This document shows, piece by piece, positions 1-6,961 of a DNA stretch of 7,555 nucleotides. Positions within the stretch are counted from its first letter, which is position 1. Every line of letters starts with the position of its first letter. The notes beneath the pieces are model-generated. The model ran no database searches. It saw only the letters and a program-made list of their open reading frames with translations, and was not told the DNA's origin. The stretch comes from an uncultured Rubrivivax sp. (GTDB lineage Bacteria > Pseudomonadota > Gammaproteobacteria > Burkholderiales > Burkholderiaceae_C), in the NCBI GenBank assembly GCA_937975735.1, contig CALJUI010000196.1, forward strand, positions 1-7,555. Direction: 5' to 3'. Made by a program: the position numbers and the translations under genes.

Positions 1-554
1 CGTTCGTGCAGAGCGCCGAGGAGGCGGCGCGCGCGGTCGCGTCGACGCGCTATCCGCCGCAGGGCGTGCGCGGGCTGTCGCACATGAGCCGGGCCTCGCA
101 CTTCGGCACGACGAAGGACTACCCGAACGTCGCGAACAAGCAGATCGGCGTCATCGTGCAGCTCGAGTCGCCCGAGGCGCTGGACCGGCTCGACGACATC
201 GCCGCCGTGCACGGCGTCGATGCGCTCTTCGTCGGTCCTGGCGACCTCGCCGCCGGCATGGGCCATGTCGGCCAGCCGATGCACCCGGCGGTGATGGAGC
301 GCATGACCCACGCCGCGCGCCGCTGCGCCGAGCTCGGCAAGCCGATCGGCACGCTCGGCGAGACGCCGCAGGCGGCGGCGCAGTACCGTGCCGCCGGCTT
401 CACCTTCGTCGCGCTCGGTGCCGACCTCGGCCTGCTGATGCAGGGGGCGGCGGCGGCGCTGGGCGCGCTGCGTGGACAATCCTCGGACCGCCACCCCGAC
501 GTCCATGTGCACACCCTCGCCGAGGGCACCGTCGTCGCATCGAAAGGCCGCTGA
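1..554 (+). CDS. HpcH/HpaI-family 2-keto-3-deoxy-acid aldolase, C-terminal part (5' end outside window)
   Basis: Class II (metal-dependent) aldolase of the HpcH/HpaI family, which cleaves 2-keto-3-deoxy sugar acids or related compounds to pyruvate (or pyruvate-like acids) plus an aldehyde in the cytoplasm. The reading frame is open from the window edge (first full codon at base 3), and the GTG at base 6 is an internal codon, not a start. The sequence opens with the family segment QSAEEAARAV...TRYPPQGVRG. The two expected metal ligands are visible: the Glu of VQLES (codon at 165-167) and the Asp of VGPGDLA (243-245). By comparison with HpaI, roughly 115 N-terminal residues are missing, including the region of the catalytic His and Arg. 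The stop codon abuts the ATG of the epimerase gene. RhmA (rhamnonate), GarL (glucarate) and HpaI types cannot be told apart from this fragment. The family is secure; the substrate is unknown. Confidence 0.9.
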   Translation, partial: FVQSAEEAARAVASTRYPPQGVRGLSHMSRASHFGTTKDYPNVANKQIGVIVQLESPEALDRLDDIAAVHGVDALFVGPGDLAAGMGHVGQPMHPAVMERMTHAARRCAELGKPIGTLGETPQAAAQYRAAGFTFVALGADLGLLMQGAAAALGALRGQSSDRHPDVHVHTLAEGTVVASKGR

Positions 555-1415
555 ATGCCCGCTCCCGATCCCCGGCCCGTCGAACTGCGCGCCGGCCCGC
601 TCCGACTCGCGCTGCGTCCCGACCTCGGCGGCTGCATCGCCGGCCTGTGGCACGGCGAGCTGCCGGTGCTGCGCAGCACCGAGCCCGAGGCGCTGGCCGT
701 ATCGCGGCCCTCGGGATGCTACCCGCTGCTGCCGTACTCGAACCGGCTGGGCTACCGGCGCTTCCGCTGGCTCGGGCGTGACCACACGACCCAGCCGAAC
801 TTCGACGACAGCCCGCATTCGGTGCACGGCATCGGCTGGCAGCGCGCCTGGCAGGTCGAGACCGCCGGGCCGGCCAGCGCGACGCTGCACCTCGTGCACC
901 CGGGCGACGCCGACTGGCCGTTCGCCTTCGACGCCCGCCAGACCTTCACCTTGACCGACGGCGCACTCGAGATGGGCCTGAGCCTGACCAACCGCGCCGA
1001 CCACCCGGCGCCGGCCGGCCTGGGCTGGCATCCGTACTTCCCGAAGCGCTCGCGCAGCCGGCTGCACATCGAGCTGACCGAACGCTGGGAGCCCGACGGC
1101 TCCGGGTTGCCGACGCGGCGCGTGCCGCAGCCGGGCATCGACGGCGACGTCGCCCACCTGGACTTCGACCACTGCTTCGAAGGCTGGCGCGGCCCGGCGC
1201 GGGTGCGCGACGAGCGGCTCGCGCTGCGCATCGTCTCGTCGCTGCCCTACCTGGTGGTCTTCACGCCGCCGTTGCGCGACTACTTCTGCGTCGAGCCGGT
1301 CAGCCACGTCAGCAACGCGATCCACATGGCCGAGCCGCAGGCCCATGGCCTGCGCACCTTGCAGCCCGGCGAGCAGATGGATGGATCGATGAGTCTCGAG
1401 ATCGCGGCGGTCTGA
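555..1415 (+). CDS. Aldose 1-epimerase (mutarotase, GalM/YphB-like)
   Basis: Predicted cytoplasmic mutarotase of 286 aa that interconverts the alpha and beta anomers of a free aldose, supplying the anomer used by a sugar dehydrogenase or kinase. Family landmarks are in the expected order: YSNRLGYRRF (about 61-70), with the substrate-contacting Asn-Arg pair; HSVHGIGW (88-95), with the conserved His-Gly; LGWHPYF (156-162), with the presumed catalytic acid His159; and CVEPVSH (245-251), with the presumed catalytic base Glu247. Length is near the family norm of about 290-350. The ATG directly follows the aldolase stop, and a purine-rich GAAAGG lies 7 nt upstream as a Shine-Dalgarno site. The stop overlaps the next start by one base (TGATG). 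The neighbouring lactonase and aldolase suggest an oxidative aldose pathway. Some members act on glucose-6-phosphate or other hexoses, so the substrate stays open. Confidence 0.92.
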   Translation: MPAPDPRPVELRAGPLRLALRPDLGGCIAGLWHGELPVLRSTEPEALAVSRPSGCYPLLPYSNRLGYRRFRWLGRDHTTQPNFDDSPHSVHGIGWQRAWQVETAGPASATLHLVHPGDADWPFAFDARQTFTLTDGALEMGLSLTNRADHPAPAGLGWHPYFPKRSRSRLHIELTERWEPDGSGLPTRRVPQPGIDGDVAHLDFDHCFEGWRGPARVRDERLALRIVSSLPYLVVFTPPLRDYFCVEPVSHVSNAIHMAEPQAHGLRTLQPGEQMDGSMSLEIAAV

Positions 1416-2314
1416 TGGACGGGACGATCGACGCGCTGCCGGTGGCCGCCTCGCTGCTCGGCGAATCGCCGTTCTGGCACCCCGAGGAGGCGGCGCTGTA
1501 CTGGTGCGACATCCCGGGCAAGTGCCTGAACCGCTGGCACCCGGACAGCGGCGCACACCGCGAGTGGCATTTCGACGTCGAACCCGGCTGCGCCGCGCCG
1601 ATGCCCGGCGGCGAGCTGCTGATCGCGATGCGCGACGGGCTCTGGCGCTTCGACCCGGACAGCGGCGAGCGCGAACGCCTGGCCGAGCCGCCCTACGACC
1701 CGGCGATCGAGCGTTTCAACGACGGCAAGGCCGATGCGCAGGGGCGGCTGTGGGTCGGCACGATCTACGAGCCGCGCGACGCCGCGCGCGCCGCGCTGTA
1801 CCGCTGGCACGGCGGCGCGCTCGAGCGCATCGCCGGCGACGTCACGGTCAGCAACGGCCTGGCCTGGAGCCCGGACGGCCGCACGCTGTACTGGAGCGAC
1901 ACCAAGGCGCACCTCATCCGCGCCTTCGACGTCGACCCGCACGACGGCACGCTGTCCAACCCGCGCGAGTTCGCGCGCTTCGCGCCGAAGGTCGACGGCC
2001 AGGACCTCGCGACCTACGGCGGCCGCCCGGACGGCGCCGCGGTCGACGCCGAGGGGCACTACTGGTGCGCGATGTTCGAGGGCCAGCGACTGCTGCGCTT
2101 CGCGCCCGACGGCACGCTGGAGCGCGAGGTCCGGCTGCCCGTGCGCTGCCCGACGATGCCCTGCTTCGGCGGCGCCGACCTGCGCACGCTGTACCTCACC
2201 ACCGCGCGCGAGAACCGGCCCGCGGCCGAACTCGCGGCGCAGCCGCTGGCCGGCCGCGTGCTGAGCCTGCGCGTCGACGTGCCGGGCCTGCCCGTGCACT
2301 TCGCCAAGCCATGA
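1415..2314 (+). CDS. SMP-30/gluconolactonase-family sugar lactonase
   Basis: Predicted six-bladed beta-propeller lactonase of 299 aa (SMP-30/gluconolactonase/LRE-like region). It would hydrolyse an aldonolactone to the open aldonic acid, the step after sugar dehydrogenation. Residues matching the divalent-metal site of SMP-30 are present: Glu17 in LLGESPFW, Asn147 in VSNGLAWSPDG and Asp207 in RPDGAAVD. The substrate-side motif RFNDGKAD (100-107) supplies Arg100, Asn102 and Asp103. Repeated SPDG/DAEG/APDG turns mark the propeller blades. Length equals the family norm of about 290-310. There is no signal peptide, so it is cytoplasmic. The start is fixed by TGATG coupling with the epimerase, and the end overlaps the next ATG by 4 bp (ATGA). 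Many family members are named gluconolactonase by default; with an aldolase in the operon, the lactone could come from arabinose, galactose, fucose, rhamnose or others. Confidence 0.93.
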   Translation: MDGTIDALPVAASLLGESPFWHPEEAALYWCDIPGKCLNRWHPDSGAHREWHFDVEPGCAAPMPGGELLIAMRDGLWRFDPDSGERERLAEPPYDPAIERFNDGKADAQGRLWVGTIYEPRDAARAALYRWHGGALERIAGDVTVSNGLAWSPDGRTLYWSDTKAHLIRAFDVDPHDGTLSNPREFARFAPKVDGQDLATYGGRPDGAAVDAEGHYWCAMFEGQRLLRFAPDGTLEREVRLPVRCPTMPCFGGADLRTLYLTTARENRPAAELAAQPLAGRVLSLRVDVPGLPVHFAKP

Positions 2315-3912
2315 ACGGCGAACCGATTCACCGCGCGGCGCAGATCGAGCGCCTGCACCCGGCCCATGTCTTCGACCTGGTGATCGTCGGCGGCGGGGCC
2401 ACCGGCACCGGCCTGGCGCTCGACGCCGCGGCGCGCGGCCTGAAGGTCGCGCTCTTCGAGTCCGACGACTTCGCCAAGGGCACCTCGTCGCGCGCGACCA
2501 AGCTCGTGCACGGCGGGGTGCGCTACCTGGCGCAGGGCAACGTCACGCTGGTGCGCGAGGCCTTGCAGGAGCGCACGATCCTGCTCGACAACGCGCCGCA
2601 CCTGGCGCAGCGGCTGGCCTTCGTCGTGCCCGGCTACCGCTGGTGGGAGGGCGGCTTCTACGGCGTCGGGCTGAAGGCCTACGACGTGCTCGCCGGCCGA
2701 CGCAGCCTGGGGTCGACCGAGTGGCTGTCGGCGCGGCGCACGCGCGAGCTGCTGCCCAACGTCGCCACCGCGGGGCTGACCGGCAGCGTGCGCTACTGGG
2801 ACGGGCAGTTCGACGACGCGCGGCTGGCGGTGCTGCTGGCACGCAGTGCGGTCGCGCGCGGCGCGACCGTGCTCAACCGCGCGCCGGTCACCGGCCTGAT
2901 GCGCGAGGGCGGCAAGGTCACCGGCGTGGTCGTGCACGACGCCCTCGCCGGCACGACGCACGAGGTGGCGGCGCGCTGCGTCGTCAACGCCACCGGCATC
3001 TGGGTCGACGCGCTGCGCGAGATGGACCACGAGCCCGGCGCGCCGGCGAAGGCGCCGATCGTCGCGCCGAGCCAGGGCGTGCACCTGGTCGTCGACCGCG
3101 CCTTCCTGCCCGGCAGTTCGGCGCTGATGGTGCCCAAGACCTCGGACGGCCGCGTGCTGTTCGCGGTGCCCTGGCTCGGCAAGACCGTGCTCGGCACCAC
3201 CGACACGCCGCGCCAGCAGGTCGAGCGCGAGCCGGCGCCGCTGCGCGAGGAGGTCGACTTCATCCTCGGCGAGGCGGCGCGCTACCTGGCCAAGGCGCCG
3301 GTCCGCGCCGACGTGCGCTCGGTCTGGGTCGGCATGCGGCCGCTGGTCAGGCCCTCGGCCGACGCGGCGACCGACTCGAAGGCGATCTCGCGCGAGCACA
3401 CCGTGCTGGTCGCGCCGTCGGGCCTGGTCACGGTCACCGGCGGCAAGTGGACGACCTACCGCGCGATGGCCGAGGACGTGCTCGAGCGCTGCATGGCGCA
3501 GGGCCTGCTGCCCTACAAGACCGGCGGCGTCACCGAACGGCTGCCATTGCTCGGCGCGGCGCCGGGCCGGCCGATCGCCGAGGCGCCCGGCGAGCACCTC
3601 TACGGCAGCGAGGCGGCCCTGCTGCGCACGCTGCCCGGCGCCGACCGCTGGCTGTGGACCGAGCCGGAATCGGGCCGCGGCGCGCTCAGCGAGGCGATGG
3701 TGCGCTTCGCCGCCCGCTACGAGATGGCGACCACGGTCGAGGACGTGCTGGCGCGGCGCTGCCGGCTGCTCTTCCTCGATGCGGCCGAAGCCGCGCGCCA
3801 GGCCGACCCGGTCGCCGCCATCCTCGCCGACGAACTCGGCGCGGGCTTCGATGCCGCGGCGTCGGCCGCCAGGTTCAAGGCGCTCGCGGGGCAGTACGGG
3901 CAGGTGCCCTGA
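2311..3912 (+). CDS. glpD: FAD-dependent glycerol-3-phosphate dehydrogenase (GlpD family)
   Basis: Flavoprotein of 533 aa that oxidises sn-glycerol 3-phosphate to dihydroxyacetone phosphate, normally at the inner membrane with electrons going to quinone. The N-terminal FAD-binding fold carries IVGGGATGTGLALDAAARG (25-43, first FAD-G3PDH signature), followed by SSRATKLVHGGVRYL (59-73), typical of GlpD. LGTTDTP (294-300), GMRPLVRP (341-348) and the second family signature GGKWTTYRAMA (377-387) follow, then a C-terminal helical cap with RYEMATTVEDVLARRCR (469-485). Length fits the family (about 500-570). The frame is open far upstream through the lactonase gene, but the ATG at 2311 overlapping the lactonase stop as ATGA gives the right N-terminus. 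No strong Shine-Dalgarno was seen, so re-initiation is likely. The stop abuts the stop of the convergent redoxin gene. Its place behind sugar-acid genes is unusual; it may act on glycerol phosphate or on a related polyol phosphate. Confidence 0.93.
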   Translation: MNGEPIHRAAQIERLHPAHVFDLVIVGGGATGTGLALDAAARGLKVALFESDDFAKGTSSRATKLVHGGVRYLAQGNVTLVREALQERTILLDNAPHLAQRLAFVVPGYRWWEGGFYGVGLKAYDVLAGRRSLGSTEWLSARRTRELLPNVATAGLTGSVRYWDGQFDDARLAVLLARSAVARGATVLNRAPVTGLMREGGKVTGVVVHDALAGTTHEVAARCVVNATGIWVDALREMDHEPGAPAKAPIVAPSQGVHLVVDRAFLPGSSALMVPKTSDGRVLFAVPWLGKTVLGTTDTPRQQVEREPAPLREEVDFILGEAARYLAKAPVRADVRSVWVGMRPLVRPSADAATDSKAISREHTVLVAPSGLVTVTGGKWTTYRAMAEDVLERCMAQGLLPYKTGGVTERLPLLGAAPGRPIAEAPGEHLYGSEAALLRTLPGADRWLWTEPESGRGALSEAMVRFAARYEMATTVEDVLARRCRLLFLDAAEAARQADPVAAILADELGAGFDAAASAARFKALAGQYGQVP

Positions 3913-4518
3913 TCAGCCGGCGCTGCCGTACTTGACCGTGCAGCCGTAGGCGCGCGTGGTCGCGGTCGAGACCGGCTTGCCGGCCAGCGCCTCGGCCAGC
4001 GCCACCTTGACGTGGTTGGTCGCGCCGGGGATGTCGGCCGGGTTGGCGGTGGGCTTGCTGTCGATCGCGCCGGCGTAGACGAGCATGCCCTTCGGGTCGA
4101 TCAGGTACATGTGCGGCGTGGTCCGCGCACCGTAGGCGCGGCCGATCTGGCCGCTTTCGTCCATCAGCGTCGCGTCGGCCGCCGCGCCCTGCCGCTTCAT
4201 CCAGGCGGCCATCTTGGCCGGCGGCAGGTAGTCGCCATGGTCGGCCGAGGTCGAGTTCACCGCCAGCCAGACCACCCCCTGCGCCGCCGCCGACTTCTGC
4301 GTGCCCTGCATGTTCTGCGCGTCGTAGTGCTTGCGCACGAACGGGCAGCCGGGGTTGACCCATTCGAGCACGACATGCTTGCCCTTGAAGTCGGCCAGCG
4401 AGACGGTGCGGCCGCCGGTGTCGGTGGCGGTGAAGGCCGGCGCGGGCTGGCCGACCTGGGCGGCGAACGCGCTCAGGCAGGCGAACGACAGCACGAGGGC
4501 GGTGGATGCGAGCTTCAT
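3913..4518 (-). CDS. Exported redoxin/thioredoxin-fold protein with CPFV active site
   Basis: Predicted periplasmic redoxin (AhpC/TSA-redoxin superfamily) of 201 aa. Residues 1-19/20 form a Sec signal peptide: basic Lys2, a hydrophobic core and a cleavage site near AFA-AQ. The domain begins VGQPAPAFTATD (22-33) and has the active-site loop WVNPGCPFVRKHY (53-65). Cys58 is the only cysteine there, since the second position of a CxxC is Val61. A Thr-Thr-Pro at 133-135 gives the cis-proline loop, and a second mature-protein cysteine lies near the C-terminus (Cys193 in YGCTVKY). This suggests a peroxiredoxin-like or thiol-reductase role with Cys193 as possible resolving partner, but the reaction is unproven. 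Cys14 lies in the signal peptide and does not make a good lipobox. The gene follows dsbD by 20 bp, so it is probably co-transcribed and may be reduced by DsbD. The frame is open upstream, but this ATG has a strong AAGGAG site and a signal peptide. Confidence 0.88.
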   Translation of the reverse strand: MKLASTALVLSFACLSAFAAQVGQPAPAFTATDTGGRTVSLADFKGKHVVLEWVNPGCPFVRKHYDAQNMQGTQKSAAAQGVVWLAVNSTSADHGDYLPPAKMAAWMKRQGAAADATLMDESGQIGRAYGARTTPHMYLIDPKGMLVYAGAIDSKPTANPADIPGATNHVKVALAEALAGKPVSTATTRAYGCTVKYGSAG

Positions 4519-4524
4519 GCGGAT

Positions 4525-4530
4525 CTCCTT
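4525..4530 (-). promoter_or_regulatory. Shine-Dalgarno site of the redoxin gene
   Basis: On the minus strand the sequence reads AAGGAG with a 6-nt spacer to the ATG at 4518. It is the clearest ribosome-binding site in the window. It decides the start, because the same frame stays open far upstream through dsbD. It also means this gene is translated independently of dsbD although the two are closely spaced. Confidence 0.85.
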
Positions 4531-4538
4531 GTGGGAAT

Positions 4539-6674
4539 TCACGGCAGCGCGGCCAGAGCCGCGCGGACTTCGTCGACGCTCAGGATCTCGCTCAACAGGC
4601 GAGGCCCTGTCGCCGACCCGGCATACAGCGCGTAGACCGGCACGCCGCTGCGGCCCAGGCGCGCGAGCTCGTCGCTGATCGCGGCGTCGCGGCGGGTCCA
4701 GTCGGCGCGCAGCCGCAGCACGCGCTTGGCCTCGAAGTCGGCGATCACGCGCTCGTCGGCCAGCGTCGTGCGCTTGTTGTACTGGCAGGTCACGCACCAG
4801 GCGGCGGTGAAGTCGACGAAGACCGGCCGGCCCTGGGCGGTCTCGGCGGCCACGCGCTCGGCCGACCAGGGCTCCCAGTCGCCGGCCATCGCCGCCGAGG
4901 GCGTCGCCGCCGGGGACTCGGCGCGCAGCGCGGGCACGACCCAGGCCAGCGTCAGTGCCAGCATTGCGACAGACACGCTGCCGAGCGCGATCCTGGTCCG
5001 CCGCGTGTGCCCGGCCGCCAAGGCCCAGACCGCGAAGGCGAGCACGACCAGCCCGGCCAGCAGCGCGGCGGCGGCGTCGATGCCGACCTGCTGGCCGAGC
5101 ACCCAGACCAGCCAGACCACGGTGCCGAACATCGGGAAGGCCATCAGGCCGCGGAAGGTCGCCATCCAGGGCCCTGGCCGCGGCAAGGCGCGCGCGACCG
5201 CCGGCCACGCGCTGGCGGCGAGGTAGGGCAGCGCCATGCCCAGGCCGAGCGCGGCGAAGATGAGCAGCGCCTCGGTGGCCGGCAGCGTCACCGCGAAGCC
5301 GAGCGAGGCGCCCATGAACGGCGCCGTGCAGGGCGCGGCGACGGCCACCGCGAGCACGCCGGTGAGCAGCGAATCGACCATCGGGTGGCGTGCCTGCAGT
5401 GTCGCGACCCGGTCCGGCAGCACGCTGCCGAACTCGAACACGCCGGCCAGGTTCAGGCCGATGAGCGTGAACAGCGCCGCCAGCGCCGCGACGACCAGCG
5501 GCGACTGCAGCTGGAAGCCCCAGCCGAGCTGTTCGCCGCCGGCGCGCAGCAGCAGCAGCAGCGCCGCCAGCGCGACGAAGGACAGCACCACACCCGCGGT
5601 GTAGGCCAGACCGCCGGCGAGCAGCGCACGGCGGTCGTCGGCGTGGCGCGCGAAGCCCAGCACCTTCAGCGACAGCACCGGGAACACGCAGGGCATCAGG
5701 TTCAGCAGCATGCCGCCGACGAAGGCCAGGCCCAGCACCGCGAGCATGCTCATCGACGCGCCGGACGCCGCGGCGCCGGCGGCACCGGCGCCTTCGTCGG
5801 CGAGCACCGGCGGCAGTGGCGCGTAGCCTGCGGCGGCCGTCGGCCAGGTGCCGGCCACGTCGAAGCGCAGCGACACGCCGGCGCCGGTGCCGGTACCGTC
5901 GCCCAACGCCAGCACCGCGGGCAGCACCGCAGGGCTCTCGACGCGCTGCGGGTCCAGCGTCACCTGTGCCGTCCACGCGCCGCCGTCCCTGCTCGCCTGC
6001 ACCGGCGCGGCATGCAGGATCACGCCGCCGATGGCCGGGAAGAAGGCCACAGGCTGGCCGGCCCAGGCCTCGGGCAGGCCCTGCACGCGCAGCGCCAGAC
6101 CGTCGGCGCTGACCTCGGCCTGCGCCACGGCCTCGGGGCGCGACACCGGCGTGGCGCGCGCACCGATCGCGAACTCGGCGGCCCACAGCGTCGTCGGCGC
6201 CTTCGCCGGGATCTCGAGCACGAAGTCGCCGCCCTCGGGAATGCAGACTTCCTTGCACACCAACCAGTCGGCGCGCAGCGTGGCCTTCAGTGAAGGGGCG
6301 TCGAAGCCGGCGGGCACGGTCAGCGGCACCGGCAGCAGCACGGTGTCGCTGTAGCCGTAGTTCATCAGCGGCCCGACGGGCAGCTTGCTCGGCGTGGGCC
6401 ACACGATGTCGCCGGCGTTCGCGCCCGCGGGCAGCTGCCACTGCAGCATCGTCGGCAGGCCCGAGTCACCCGGGTTCTGCCAGTAGGTGTGCCAGCCGGG
6501 CTGGTGCGCGATCAGCAGGCCCAGCTGCACCGGCACGCCGGGCTGCAGCCCCTGCGGCGCGTGCGCCGCGAGCTCGGCACGCACCTGCGGCGTGGTCACG
6601 ACGCTGCCCTGCGACCAGGCGAGCAGGGGCATCAGGGCCGCGCAGGCGGCGATCAGCGGACGAAGCAAGGGCAT
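4539..6674 (-). CDS. dsbD: Thiol:disulfide interchange protein DsbD (ScsB-like, protein-disulfide reductase)
   Basis: Inner-membrane reductase of 711 aa that passes electrons from cytoplasmic thioredoxin to periplasmic thiol proteins through three redox domains. A signal peptide (about 1-21, ending LLAWS) leads to an N-terminal periplasmic domain of about 280 residues with the pair Cys140-Cys144 (WLVCKEVCIPEGG), the form common in ScsB-like DsbD proteins. The membrane domain (about 308-582, near eight hydrophobic helices) carries Cys329 in LMPCVFPVLSLKVLGF and Cys449 in AAPCTAPFMGASLGF, the two transmembrane redox cysteines. The C-terminal thioredoxin domain has WCVTC (Cys627, Cys630) and a cis-proline at GVP (677-679). 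All six expected cysteines are present, so it looks functional. The start gives a good signal peptide, but no purine-rich ribosome-binding site is evident upstream. It leads the operon with the redoxin gene and diverges from atpI. Likely clients are DsbC/DsbG-like proteins, cytochrome c maturation, or the adjacent redoxin. Confidence 0.95.
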   Translation of the reverse strand: MPLLRPLIAACAALMPLLAWSQGSVVTTPQVRAELAAHAPQGLQPGVPVQLGLLIAHQPGWHTYWQNPGDSGLPTMLQWQLPAGANAGDIVWPTPSKLPVGPLMNYGYSDTVLLPVPLTVPAGFDAPSLKATLRADWLVCKEVCIPEGGDFVLEIPAKAPTTLWAAEFAIGARATPVSRPEAVAQAEVSADGLALRVQGLPEAWAGQPVAFFPAIGGVILHAAPVQASRDGGAWTAQVTLDPQRVESPAVLPAVLALGDGTGTGAGVSLRFDVAGTWPTAAAGYAPLPPVLADEGAGAAGAAASGASMSMLAVLGLAFVGGMLLNLMPCVFPVLSLKVLGFARHADDRRALLAGGLAYTAGVVLSFVALAALLLLLRAGGEQLGWGFQLQSPLVVAALAALFTLIGLNLAGVFEFGSVLPDRVATLQARHPMVDSLLTGVLAVAVAAPCTAPFMGASLGFAVTLPATEALLIFAALGLGMALPYLAASAWPAVARALPRPGPWMATFRGLMAFPMFGTVVWLVWVLGQQVGIDAAAALLAGLVVLAFAVWALAAGHTRRTRIALGSVSVAMLALTLAWVVPALRAESPAATPSAAMAGDWEPWSAERVAAETAQGRPVFVDFTAAWCVTCQYNKRTTLADERVIADFEAKRVLRLRADWTRRDAAISDELARLGRSGVPVYALYAGSATGPRLLSEILSVDEVRAALAALP

Positions 6675-6758
6675 GGCGGTTTCGAGAGCATCGGAGGTCG
6701 CGGGTTCCGTGGCCGTGTGCGCGGCAGGTCACGCGGGGAGCGCAGAGCGCGCCACCGC

Positions 6759-6775
6759 GCGGCCACCCTGGCCGC
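6759..6775. repeat. Inverted repeat, 7-bp arms, 3-base loop
   Basis: GCGGCCA-CCC-TGGCCGC is a perfect dyad about 85-100 bp upstream of the dsbD start. No T-run follows on either strand, so it is not an intrinsic terminator. It could be an operator or a chance product of GC-rich sequence. Confidence 0.4.
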
Positions 6776-6862
6776 AACATCTTGTCGCACAGGGCGCAGT
6801 GCGCGTGACACCGACATGCGCTCGCGCTCGGCCCGCGCAGCGAGTGTCGCCGATTGCGGCGC

Positions 6863-6877
6863 GCCGCGTGGCGCGGC
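6863..6877. repeat. Inverted repeat, 6-bp arms, 3-base loop
   Basis: GCCGCG-TGG-CGCGGC is a perfect dyad about 80 bp upstream of the atp -10 box. It has no T-run. Such dyads arise often by chance at this GC content, so a regulatory role is only a possibility. Confidence 0.3.
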
Positions 6878-6955
6878 ACGACGAAGCCGCCATCCGGCGC
6901 AGGCGGGCCGGACCTCATGCGCACCCCCTAGAACAGGGCGGCTCGGGTTTCCTCT

Positions 6956-6961
6956 TATAAT
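6956..6961 (+). promoter_or_regulatory. Probable -10 box of the atp operon promoter
   Basis: A perfect TATAAT lies 32 bp before the atpI start, inside a short AT-rich patch of otherwise very GC-rich DNA. It would place the transcript start near 6967-6970 and give a 5' leader of about 25 nt. No good -35 hexamer is seen at 16-18 bp spacing (the sequence there reads about ACAGGG), and there is no extended TGn. The promoter may therefore depend on the strong -10 or on an activator. Confidence 0.7.

Noticed and set aside
1504..2310. Possible 269-residue N-terminal extension of GlpD
   Set aside because: This stretch is the lactonase gene in another frame, Arg/Ala-rich without motifs. The ATG at 2311 gives a normal GlpD N-terminus just before the FAD motif.
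2059..3597. Long minus-strand open frame of 512 codons antisense to glpD and the lactonase gene
   Set aside because: Low-complexity Arg/Ala/Gly/His composition and no recognisable motif; glpD on the other strand has both family signatures.
3895..3935. Bidirectional terminator between the convergent genes
   Set aside because: The only dyad at the junction is the 6-bp TGATCA made by the stop codons; there is no GC stem followed by a T-run.
4506..6293. Long plus-strand open frame of 595 codons antisense to dsbD
   Set aside because: It is rich in His, Arg, Gln and Gly with no domain motif, and overlaps a dsbD gene with all six redox cysteines intact. Long antisense frames are expected in DNA this GC-rich.
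3913..6441. Apparent 842-codon minus-strand protein fusing dsbD-region sequence to the redoxin
   Set aside because: The upstream part is an out-of-frame reading of dsbD. The redoxin has its own AAGGAG site, ATG and signal peptide at 4518.
6653..6691. Twelve-codon minus-strand mini-ORF (MLSKPPCPCFVR) overlapping the dsbD start, a possible leader peptide
   Set aside because: It has no ribosome-binding site (the sequence before its ATG is CCTCC-like), and no attenuator structure is evident. It is most likely chance.
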